A stretch of DNA of 6,040 bases from Spirochaetaceae bacterium (lineage in GTDB: Bacteria > Spirochaetota > Spirochaetia > DSM-27196 > PWMO01): NCBI GenBank assembly GCA_003558175.1, contig PWMO01000035.1:1-6040 (forward strand), written 5' to 3'. A program made the position numbers and the translations under genes. Shown in pieces: positions 1-6,040 of this stretch (position 1 is its first letter; each line of letters starts with the position of its first letter). The notes beneath the pieces are model-generated. The model made no database searches. It saw only the letters and a program-made list of their open reading frames with translations, and was not told the DNA's origin.

Positions 1-1542
1 CGCAAAAGCGTGCGTGATCTGTACGGTGAGCAGTACCTCTCGGAGCAGCCGCGGCAGTACAGCGCCCGTTCGAAAGAAGCGCAGGAGGCGCACGAGGCGA
101 TTCGTCCCGCGGGTGCCGACTTCGTTCACCCCGCCAATACCAGACTTACGGGGAAAGACAAGGCGCTCTACGAGATGATCTGGAAGCGCACCCTGGCAAC
201 GCAGATGCTGGACGCAAAAAAGCTGCAGATCAGCGTCAGGATCGGCGTTGGCGACTGTATCTTTACCGCGTCGGGAAGCCGGATACTGGTACCCGGTTTT
301 CTGCGCGTCTACGTTGAAGGCAAGGACGATCCGGAGCTGGCGCTTGACGACAAGGAGGTGCTGCTGCCGGAGCTCAAGGCCGACGACGAGGTGGCGGCTG
401 AGTCGCTTGAGGCGCTCTATCACGAAACCAAGCCTCCGGCCCGCTACACCGAGGCGTCGCTGGTGCAACGGCTCGAGCGTGAGGGGATCGGACGGCCTTC
501 CACCTACGCCACCATCATCAGCACACTGTATGAGCGCGGCTACGTGCGCCGCCAGGGAACGGCGCTTGTGCCCACCTTCACCGGATTCGCCGTGATTCAG
601 CTGATGGAGAACCACTTCCACGACCTGATCGACTACCGGTTTACGTCGGACATGGAAGACGCGCTTGACGAGATCGCCGTCGGCAACCGCGACCACCTGC
701 AGTATCTGACGCAGTTCTACCTCGGAGAGAACGGGCTGAAGCAGCAGGTTGCAGCGCACGAAGACGAGATCAAGCCGGAGGCGTCGCGCACCATCGTCCT
801 GCCGCAACTCGACAAGGGGACGGAGGTCAAGATCGGCCGCTACGGACCCTACATCGTTCACCAGGCCAACGGCGATGAGCCGGTGCACGCCTCGATACCG
901 GAAGAGGTCGCACCGGCGGACCTGACCGAGGATGACATCGAAGAGCTCATCGAGCTGCAGAAGAACGGCCCCCAACCGATCGGAGTCGATCCGGAGAGCG
1001 GCAAGAACGTCTACTGCCTGGTAGGAAGGTACGGGCCGTACGTGCAGCTGGGGGAGAAGACCGAAGCAGAACCTAAACCAAAGCGGGCGGCGGTGCCGCG
1101 CGAGCTGAACGCACGCCAGATCGACCTCCAGACCGCGCTGAAGCTGCTGAGCCTGCCGCGCAACCTGGGAAACCATCCTGAAACCGGCAAAGAAGTGGTG
1201 GCCAACACCGGCCGCTTCGGGCCGTTCGTGGTACATGACGGCGATTACCGCTCACTCAAGAAGGACGATGACGTCTACAGCGTCACGCTTGAGCGCGCCC
1301 TGGAACTGCTCGCAGAAGAGAAGAAGGGTCGCGGTGGACGTTCCAGAGTGCTGAAGGACCTCGGCAGTGATCCCAAGACCAAGAAGAAGGTTGCGGTCTA
1401 CGACGGGAAGTACGGCCCCTATATCAAGTACGGCACCAAGAATGTAGGACTTCCCGATGAAAGAAAGTCTGCTGATGATATCGAGAAGTTGACGTTAGAT
1501 GACGCGCTGGAGATCATCGGCAGCAGTAAGAAGAAGCGCTGA
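1..1542 (+). CDS. topA: DNA topoisomerase I (type IA), C-terminal part, 5' end outside window
   Basis: Type IA topoisomerase that relaxes negatively supercoiled DNA by cutting and passing one strand. The reading frame is open from the first base, so the gene is cut by the window edge; 513 residues are visible. The Toprim domain and the active-site tyrosine lie upstream, probably about 350 residues missing by comparison with E. coli TopA. Recognition rests on SQEAHEAIRP-like AQEAHEAIRP (about visible residues 27-36) and the conserved LVQRLEREGIGRPSTYATII block (about 154-173). The C-terminus has four modules carrying GRYGPY, GRYGPY, GRFGPF and GKYGPY, spaced 62-65 residues apart, typical of the topoisomerase C-terminal repeat family. 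It ends in a basic SSKKKR tail. Only two cysteines are visible, so the tetracysteine zinc ribbons of the E. coli type are absent. It is convergent with the next gene, 37 bp away. The family assignment is very secure. Confidence 0.97.
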   Translation, partial: RKSVRDLYGEQYLSEQPRQYSARSKEAQEAHEAIRPAGADFVHPANTRLTGKDKALYEMIWKRTLATQMLDAKKLQISVRIGVGDCIFTASGSRILVPGFLRVYVEGKDDPELALDDKEVLLPELKADDEVAAESLEALYHETKPPARYTEASLVQRLEREGIGRPSTYATIISTLYERGYVRRQGTALVPTFTGFAVIQLMENHFHDLIDYRFTSDMEDALDEIAVGNRDHLQYLTQFYLGENGLKQQVAAHEDEIKPEASRTIVLPQLDKGTEVKIGRYGPYIVHQANGDEPVHASIPEEVAPADLTEDDIEELIELQKNGPQPIGVDPESGKNVYCLVGRYGPYVQLGEKTEAEPKPKRAAVPRELNARQIDLQTALKLLSLPRNLGNHPETGKEVVANTGRFGPFVVHDGDYRSLKKDDDVYSVTLERALELLAEEKKGRGGRSRVLKDLGSDPKTKKKVAVYDGKYGPYIKYGTKNVGLPDERKSADDIEKLTLDDALEIIGSSKKKR

Positions 1543-1579
1543 CAGAAGCCGGTGTCGATCAGGCCCGTGACGGAAGCCG

Positions 1580-2812
1580 CTAACTGATGCGGCGCTGTTC
1601 GCGGCGGGCCTTCTCTATCTTCTGCATTTTGCGGTAGTAACTTGCCTGCTTTGCAATCTCTTCCACATCGCTGGTGTAGATGCGGTTCTCCATCGCCTTG
1701 AGCTTGGTATTGCGCAGCAGTTCACGGATTGCCTGGTTACCCTCGGTCATCGGCAGCCCGACCATGTTGATGAGTTCTCGCGTGCCAAACCCGAAGGTGT
1801 AGTCCTCGCCGCTCACAATTGGAACGCGCGCCTTCTCCAGCTGGATCAGTAACGCATCGTAAAGACGGCCAACCTTGTCCGTAAGCAGCGTATTGGCAAG
1901 CTGCTTGTAAATGAACCAGATTCGTTCAGCCAGCAGGGTGGTGAGTCGCGCAATGATCTGCGGCTGGGTTGCCACCATGCGCTCGAAGTTCTCTTTGTTG
2001 ACCGCCAGCAGGACCGCATCATCAAACGCCACCGCCGATGCGGAACGCGGCTTGTTCTCGATCAGCGACATCTCGCCGAAGATATCTCCCTGCTTGAGCA
2101 CGGCGAGCAGCACTTCGTTGTCATTGACGATCTTGGTGATCTTCACGCTGCCCTTCTGGATAATGTAGAGCTCCCTGCCCGGCATTGTCTCGCAGAAGAC
2201 CATGGTGTCGCGCGGATAGGTCCGCGTGAATGCCTGCTCGTTGCCGTCGAGGTACACCGCTTTGGAGTACGGCTTGATCTTCAGCATGCGCTCGCGCGCC
2301 GACTGCACGTTCTCACCCTGGGGACAATACTTGAGATACTGGTAATAGGCGTAGTAGGCCTGATTGTACTGACTCTGCCGGGCGTAATACTCGGCGACGT
2401 AGAACAGGTGGTTTATGTCGGCCTCAACCGAATCCTTGAACGTAATTCGAGCCAGCGCCTCGTCCAGGTAGCGCATGCGGCGCGAGAACGCCTCTATGAT
2501 CTTCATCGCGACCGGGGTGTTCTTCTCTATCAGCAGGTGATAGTTGTCTTTGTGGACGGCAATCAGAGAGACGTCGGCAAGCGCCTGGGCGGTCTCGATG
2601 TGGCTGTGCGCCGACATGGTTGAGACAACCCCAAAGAAGTCACCGGGGCCGAGGACGTTCCCGCCTTCTTCTTCTACAACCTCGACCTCTTTGCTGATAC
2701 GTACCTTTCCGGATCGAATAATGTAGAAACAGTCGGCGTTCTGCTTTCCTTCAACAATGATGTAGGCACCCTTGTTGAAGTTAACCATCGAAAGCTGTAG
2801 TGGGCTGCTCAT
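1580..2812 (-). CDS. Protein with two cyclic-nucleotide-binding domains, TPR-like linker and Crp-like C-terminus
   Basis: A 410-residue probable cytoplasmic signalling or transcription factor of the Crp/Fnr superfamily. The first cNMP-binding fold (about residues 5-120) has the GDFFGVVS turn but lacks the Glu and Arg that usually hold the nucleotide. The second (about 190-300) has a canonical phosphate-binding cassette: GDIFGEMSL (242-250) followed by PRSAS (255-259). Between them, about 130-180, is a Tyr/Ala-rich helical stretch (FYVAEYYARQSQYNQAYYAY) resembling a single TPR hairpin. The C-terminus (about 305-390) looks like a Crp-type winged helix: TRELINMVGLP, then EGNQAIRELL as a possible recognition region. 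It is followed by a very basic tail (about 392-409). The ATG is preceded by AGGAAAGG with suitable spacing, and a strong promoter lies upstream. The ligand (cAMP, cGMP, c-di-GMP or none) cannot be told from sequence. The domain call is firm; DNA binding is inferred. Confidence 0.9.
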   Translation of the reverse strand: MSSPLQLSMVNFNKGAYIIVEGKQNADCFYIIRSGKVRISKEVEVVEEEGGNVLGPGDFFGVVSTMSAHSHIETAQALADVSLIAVHKDNYHLLIEKNTPVAMKIIEAFSRRMRYLDEALARITFKDSVEADINHLFYVAEYYARQSQYNQAYYAYYQYLKYCPQGENVQSARERMLKIKPYSKAVYLDGNEQAFTRTYPRDTMVFCETMPGRELYIIQKGSVKITKIVNDNEVLLAVLKQGDIFGEMSLIENKPRSASAVAFDDAVLLAVNKENFERMVATQPQIIARLTTLLAERIWFIYKQLANTLLTDKVGRLYDALLIQLEKARVPIVSGEDYTFGFGTRELINMVGLPMTEGNQAIRELLRNTKLKAMENRIYTSDVEEIAKQASYYRKMQKIEKARREQRRIS

Positions 2813-2830
2813 ACCTTTCCTAACATGAGT

Positions 2831-2844
2831 CTACACCATTGTAG
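2831..2844. repeat. Inverted repeat CTACA-N4-TGTAG at the predicted transcription start
   Basis: Perfect 5-bp inverted repeat (CTACA at 2831-2835, TGTAG at 2840-2844) with a 4-bp spacer. It overlaps the downstream end of the -10 element and the predicted start site of the cNMP gene. The position would suit a repressor operator, possibly autoregulation, but so short a repeat can arise by chance, and it does not match the classic Crp half-site TGTGA. Confidence 0.25.
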
Positions 2845-2872
2845 TATAAGAATCGGCCCCGAGACTTGTCAA
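2837..2872 (-). promoter_or_regulatory. Sigma70-type promoter of the cNMP-binding protein gene
   Basis: On the minus strand a perfect -35 TTGACA (2867-2872) is followed after 18 nt by TATACT (2843-2848), five of six matches to the -10 consensus. Transcription would start near 2836, giving a short leader of about 24 nt that includes the AGGAAAGG ribosome binding site (2814-2821) before the ATG at 2812. The promoter begins only about 15 bp past the glyA stop codon, so this gene can be expressed independently of glyA. Confidence 0.75.
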
Positions 2873-2887
2873 TGAAGCTCTCCTGCT

Positions 2888-4195
2888 TCAACTATCGGAA
2901 CGATCGGCCTCTGCATGAAGCGGGAACTGCGCGGCAAACCGGTTTACTTCATCGCGTATCTCCGCGATCCGCTTCTCGTTGCCCGAGTTCTTGAGCGCCT
3001 CGAGTATGAACGCTGCAACGGTATCCATGTCGGCCTCGGTCATGCTGCGAGTGGTCAGTGCAGGGGTACCGATTCTGATTCCCGAGGTGACCAGCGGACT
3101 CTTGGTGTCAAACGGGATGGCGTTCTTGTTAACCGTAATGCTTGCCTCATCGAGCAGGGTCTCGGCGTCCCTCCCGGTCAGTCCGAACGGCGTGACGTCC
3201 ATCAGCATCAGGTGGTTGTCGGTGCCGCCCGATATGATGCGTGCGCCACCGTCCGCCAGCGACTGCGCCAGCCTTCGTGCATTGGCCAACACCTGCTTCT
3301 GGTACGCGGCAAACCCGGGCTCGAGTGCTTCCTTGAACGCCAGCGCCTTGGCCGCAATGATGTGCATCAGCGGCCCGCCCTGGATCCCCGGCATTACCGA
3401 AGCGTCGAAGAGCTCCGAGTACATTCTGGTACGGCCCGACTTGGGCGCAACAATGCCGAGGTTGTTCTCGCCGTCGCTGCCCATGAGAATCATGCCGCCG
3501 CGCGGCCCCCGAAGCGTCTTGTGAGTGGTTGTGGTGACCGCGTGCGAGGCCGGAAGCGGGCTCGGATGCAGGTCTGCTGCCACGAGGCCGGCGAAATGCG
3601 CCATATCGGTTACCAGGAACGCCCCGACCTCGTCGGCAATCGCGCGAAAGCGCTCGAAATCCCAGAACCGCGGATAGGCCGACGCGCCGGCGATAATCAT
3701 CTTCGGTTGCGATTCCCGCGCCAGACGCGTCACCTCATCGTAGTCAATTGTCTCGCTGTCGCGCTGCACGCCGTAGCTGAACACCTTGTAGAGACTTCCG
3801 GAAAAATTGACCGGACTGCCGTGGGTCAGATGGCCGCCGTGTGACAGACTCATGCCCAGGATAGTGTCTCCCGGCTTCAGCAATGCGAAATAGACCGCCA
3901 TGTTGGCGGAACTGCCGGAATGCGGCTGAACGTTGGCGTACTCGGCGTTGAAGAGCTTCTTCGCGCGGTCGCGCGCCAGATCCTCGGCCATGTCGACGTA
4001 CTCGCATCCGCCGTAGTAGCGTTTACCGGGATAGCCCTCGGCGTACTTGTTGGTCAGAACGGTTCCGGCAGCCTCGAGAACTGCCGGCGAGGCGAAGTTT
4101 TCCGAAGCGATGAGCTCCAGCTTGGTGCGTTGCCGATCTTCTTCCTTCCCGATAATACTGAACAATTCCGGGTCTACAGACTGAATACGACTCAC
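2888..4195 (-). CDS. glyA: Serine hydroxymethyltransferase
   Basis: PLP enzyme converting serine and tetrahydrofolate to glycine and 5,10-methylenetetrahydrofolate, the main source of one-carbon units; cytoplasmic. With the GTG start at 4195 it has 435 residues, slightly longer than the usual 415-420. The PLP lysine is in [14 protein letters not shown] (Lys226; Lys229 in E. coli). Also seen are [10 protein letters not shown] near the N-terminus, [22 protein letters not shown], the [15 protein letters not shown] block, DMAH (Asp197, His200), PGIQGGP, GGTDNHL and the substrate-carboxylate arginine in [13 protein letters not shown] (Arg374). An insertion of about 14 residues relative to E. coli GlyA precedes PGIQGGP. 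The open frame extends 12 codons further upstream to an ATG at 4231, but AAGGAG sits 6 nt before the GTG, and homology begins just after it, so the GTG is preferred. All catalytic residues appear intact, so it should be active. Confidence 0.97.
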   Translation of the reverse strand: MSRIQSVDPELFSIIGKEEDRQRTKLELIASENFASPAVLEAAGTVLTNKYAEGYPGKRYYGGCEYVDMAEDLARDRAKKLFNAEYANVQPHSGSSANMAVYFALLKPGDTILGMSLSHGGHLTHGSPVNFSGSLYKVFSYGVQRDSETIDYDEVTRLARESQPKMIIAGASAYPRFWDFERFRAIADEVGAFLVTDMAHFAGLVAADLHPSPLPASHAVTTTTHKTLRGPRGGMILMGSDGENNLGIVAPKSGRTRMYSELFDASVMPGIQGGPLMHIIAAKALAFKEALEPGFAAYQKQVLANARRLAQSLADGGARIISGGTDNHLMLMDVTPFGLTGRDAETLLDEASITVNKNAIPFDTKSPLVTSGIRIGTPALTTRSMTEADMDTVAAFILEALKNSGNEKRIAEIRDEVNRFAAQFPLHAEADRSDS

Positions 4196-4201
4196 GAGAT
4201 A

Positions 4202-4207
4202 CTCCTT
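4202..4207 (-). promoter_or_regulatory. Ribosome binding site fixing the glyA GTG start
   Basis: The minus strand reads AAGGAG followed by 6 nt (TATCTC) and then GTG at 4195. This is a near-ideal Shine-Dalgarno sequence with good spacing. It lies inside the longer open frame from the upstream ATG at 4231, which argues against that longer start. Confidence 0.8.
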
Positions 4208-4212
4208 GTGTC

Positions 4213-4267
4213 TGGCGCCACGGCTTTGCACCGGTCACGCCGGCTGCTGTCGGAGTCAGCACCGCCA
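4213..4267 (-). other. Foldable segment of the glyA leader (possible three-way junction)
   Basis: In the 143-bp stretch between glyA and the upstream gene, the minus-strand transcript can form an outer stem TGGCG/CGCCA (4263-4267 with 4213-4217). This encloses two adjacent hairpins: TGCTG/CAGCA (4257-4261 with 4245-4249) and GCCGG/CCGGT (4240-4244 with 4230-4234, one G-U pair). The outer stem ends 5 bp before the ribosome binding site. I do not recognise a glycine, tetrahydrofolate, SAM or SAH riboswitch signature. Stems of 5 bp in GC-rich DNA can occur by chance, so this is a candidate only. Confidence 0.25.
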
Positions 4268-4294
4268 TGAAATGGGTACAAGAGACCTTGCTCA

Positions 4295-4323
4295 AGGGTA
4301 GGCCAAAGAACAGGAACTGTCAA
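4295..4323 (-). promoter_or_regulatory. Probable glyA promoter
   Basis: The minus strand has a perfect -35 TTGACA (4318-4323), a 17-nt spacer and TACCCT (4295-4300) in the -10 position. The -10 is weak (three of six consensus bases, including the first T, A and last T). It starts about 15 bp after the stop codon of the upstream gene. It predicts a leader of roughly 90 nt before the glyA GTG. A weak -10 behind a perfect -35 is compatible with activator dependence, but that is inference. Confidence 0.5.
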
Positions 4324-4338
4324 TCGCGAGGTGCCGTC

Positions 4339-6027
4339 TTAGTGGTACTCGCCGAGCAGTCTTAAGTCGTACCAGCGGCTGCGGTACTCGATGAGATTGC
4401 CCACCGCCTCTTCATGATGCGTCTGCAGCGAGTAGGCTTCATGCACGGTACGACGCCTTCCGTCGATATGCAGCGCGCGAGCCGGAAGCAATCCGGTCGA
4501 AAACGTGATACGCCCGGCATCAAGGTTGCCGAAGTAGAATGCCCTCGCGTTCTGGCGCTCGGGGAGCCGATCGGCGTGCATGGCATCGCCAAGTGCCGGG
4601 TCGGCCGGTACCCAGCCGAAATCCTGCAGAAAAAATTCGCTCCAGTAATGTCGCAACGGCGTGCCGTCGATGTCGAAAAGGTATCCACCCATAACGCGCG
4701 CAGGAACTCCCGCGGCGCGCAACAGCGTCGCGTACAACGTGGCGTAGCTGAACGCATTGCCTCTGCGTGACTCGATGGCGTCCGTCGCCGATCTGCTGGC
4801 CTCGCGATACTCCGGGGTGAGTCGATCCAGCACCCAGTTGTAGAGTCGCTGCGCCTTCACATACGGGTTCTGCGTGCCGGCGGTCACCTGGCGCACGGTT
4901 GCCGTTACCGCCGAGTGGGAAACGGGCAGGATGACGCTCTCACCCAGATACTTGCTGAGAAAGCGGTCATCGATGGTGTATTGCGTGGGTACGCGGTTGG
5001 CTTCGACCTGCGTCCTGACTTCGTATCGATCAAACAGCACCGTTCTTCCAATCTGATACGAGCGGTCAGGTGTCACGTTTGCCAGCTCAAAGACACTCAG
5101 ACCGGAGATGTCCTCAAACAGCGGGCTTCCATCCATTGTAACGACCTGCGGATTGCGCTGCTCCGGCAGCGCTTGCACGCGCGGCACCCATAGATAGAGC
5201 CGGTTCCACGCGCCTGCGTCTTCATCGACCCGTATTCTGTCGATCGCCACCGCATACTGCACCGCAAAACTGCGACGGCCACTGTACGTCTTGCTTCCGA
5301 CCGTTGACTCGAGCGCCAGCTCCATGGGCGCACTGCGTCCTTTGTCGGTCTCTACGTAGACAGGGCCGCTCGCCGCACCATCTGGAACACGCACGCGAAT
5401 TCGGCGCTCGGACCAGGTTTCATAGACAAAATCTGCGGCTGATCCGTCAATCACTCCTCGTTCTACCGCTTTAGCCCCGGGATTGTCTGCGCCCTCGGCG
5501 CTCCAGCTGAAGAGCACGCGGCTGTTCTTGCGATTCTCGCCAAAGCGCCGCCCGCGTATGGTAATGACGTTACCAACGCGGCTCAGCGTCGGCTCAATTG
5601 CGGTGATAACCGGCCGCCCCGGCTGCCGCACTGCCATTACCGGCTCCGGCAGGTGATCGCGATTGGTGAAGAGAAGCCCGTTACTGCGGCCGTTGTCGGT
5701 ATGAACGTACACCAGTCCGGAGGCGGTATCGCCCGGGATTCGGATCTGGATTTCGTTATCGTTCCACTGTAGATATGCGGATGCGGTAGGAGAACGGCCG
5801 CTGAGCTGTACGCGATTGCGGCCCCGTGCATCGCCAAAATTGCGTCCCCGGATGATCAAAACGTCCCCGGGAACACCAATCTCGGGTGCGATCGACTCTA
5901 TGACCGGTGGCCGACTCGATTCACGGATTACCAGCACCAGCGAACCAATCAGAACAAGGAAAACACCGGCGGCAACCAGACCTGCCTTACCGGCACCCGA
6001 AGGGATGAAAGAAAAGAGTCGGCTCAT
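4339..6027 (-). CDS. Membrane-anchored TIG-TIG-transglutaminase-like protein, catalytic Cys replaced
   Basis: A 562-residue protein predicted to be held in the inner membrane by one N-terminal helix (about residues 15-34), with the rest outside the cytoplasm; there is no lipobox. Two IPT/TIG immunoglobulin-like domains follow: about 40-120 (VIESIAPEIG...IIRGRNFG) and about 139-238 (VITAIEPTLS...TIRGRRFG), the second with an insertion. A beta-rich region (about 250-370, containing YLWVPR) leads into a transglutaminase-like domain (about 385-480). In that domain the usual G-x-C motif reads RRGNAFSYATLYATLLRAAG, with Ala425 at the expected cysteine. His460 (RHYWSEFF) and Asp476 (PADPALGD) are kept. 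The role is unknown: it could be a non-catalytic binding or scaffold protein, or use other residues. The ATG at 6027 has no clear Shine-Dalgarno, and the frame stays open to the window edge, so the true start may be upstream. The domain calls are good; the function is not known. Confidence 0.85.
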   Translation of the reverse strand: MSRLFSFIPSGAGKAGLVAAGVFLVLIGSLVLVIRESSRPPVIESIAPEIGVPGDVLIIRGRNFGDARGRNRVQLSGRSPTASAYLQWNDNEIQIRIPGDTASGLVYVHTDNGRSNGLLFTNRDHLPEPVMAVRQPGRPVITAIEPTLSRVGNVITIRGRRFGENRKNSRVLFSWSAEGADNPGAKAVERGVIDGSAADFVYETWSERRIRVRVPDGAASGPVYVETDKGRSAPMELALESTVGSKTYSGRRSFAVQYAVAIDRIRVDEDAGAWNRLYLWVPRVQALPEQRNPQVVTMDGSPLFEDISGLSVFELANVTPDRSYQIGRTVLFDRYEVRTQVEANRVPTQYTIDDRFLSKYLGESVILPVSHSAVTATVRQVTAGTQNPYVKAQRLYNWVLDRLTPEYREASRSATDAIESRRGNAFSYATLYATLLRAAGVPARVMGGYLFDIDGTPLRHYWSEFFLQDFGWVPADPALGDAMHADRLPERQNARAFYFGNLDAGRITFSTGLLPARALHIDGRRRTVHEAYSLQTHHEEAVGNLIEYRSRWYDLRLLGEYH

Positions 6028-6040
6028 ACAGGAGCGATTC

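Noticed and set aside
1543..1600. Possible bidirectional terminator between topA and the cNMP gene
   Set aside because: The only stem found (GCCGC/GCGGC, 1576-1580 with 1589-1593) is 5 bp with an 8-nt loop, overlaps the cNMP gene stop codon and has no T-tract on either strand.
2915..3844. 309-codon open frame on the + strand opposite glyA
   Set aside because: It lies wholly antisense to a strongly conserved glyA, its translation has no recognisable domain and is rich in Arg and His, as expected for a shadow frame in GC-rich DNA.
4196..4231. Longer GlyA starting at the ATG at 4231
   Set aside because: The extra 12 residues are not part of the family, there is no ribosome binding site before this ATG, and the clear AAGGAG lies inside it, before the GTG at 4195.
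4196..4295. Leader peptide starting at the TTG (4295) or ATG (4270) upstream of glyA
   Set aside because: The frames run into the glyA region without an early stop, there is no Shine-Dalgarno, and no run of Ser or Gly codons that would suggest attenuation.
4414..4770. 118-codon open frame on the + strand opposite the transglutaminase-like domain
   Set aside because: It is antisense to a domain with conserved motifs and shows no recognisable protein features.
1..6040. CRISPR array, insertion sequence, tRNA or prophage remnant
   Set aside because: No direct-repeat array, transposase, cloverleaf-like sequence or phage gene was seen; intergenic space is under 150 bp everywhere.

Overview
The window is a compact, GC-rich bacterial chromosomal segment with four protein genes and almost no spare DNA. 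One partial gene (topA, DNA topoisomerase I) reads rightward from the left edge. It converges on three leftward genes, which in transcription order are a membrane-anchored TIG/transglutaminase-fold protein, glyA (serine hydroxymethyltransferase), and a protein with two cyclic-nucleotide-binding domains. No rRNA, tRNA, insertion sequence, CRISPR array or long repeat was seen. Codon use looks similar across the genes, so there is no sign of recent transfer.

The gene content suggests a free-living, GC-rich member of the Spirochaetes. This is an inference from the style of the proteins: the double cNMP-binding protein with a TPR-like middle, a topoisomerase I ending in repeated GRYGPY-type modules instead of zinc fingers, and a TIG-transglutaminase membrane protein. 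It is not proven by any single marker, and other phyla with similar proteins cannot be excluded.

Layout. Positions 1-1542 (+) hold the C-terminal part of topA. Positions 1543-1579 are a short convergent gap without a convincing terminator. Positions 1580-2812 (-) hold the cNMP-binding regulator-like protein. Positions 2813-2887 hold its strong predicted sigma70-type promoter (TTGACA, 18 nt, TATACT) with an inverted repeat around the predicted transcription start. Positions 2888-4195 (-) hold glyA, whose start is placed at a GTG behind a clear AAGGAG. Positions 4196-4338 are the glyA leader and promoter region, with a foldable segment. Positions 4339-6027 (-) hold the TIG/transglutaminase-like protein, whose start is near the right edge and may lie further upstream.

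The genes do not form an obvious pathway. topA (DNA supercoiling) and glyA (one-carbon and glycine metabolism) are housekeeping genes. The cNMP-binding protein is probably a signalling or transcription factor. The transglutaminase-fold protein is predicted to face the periplasm. Its most notable feature is an alanine where the catalytic cysteine of the fold is expected, although the histidine and aspartate positions are kept. glyA and the cNMP gene each appear to have their own promoter, so the three leftward genes need not be one operon.
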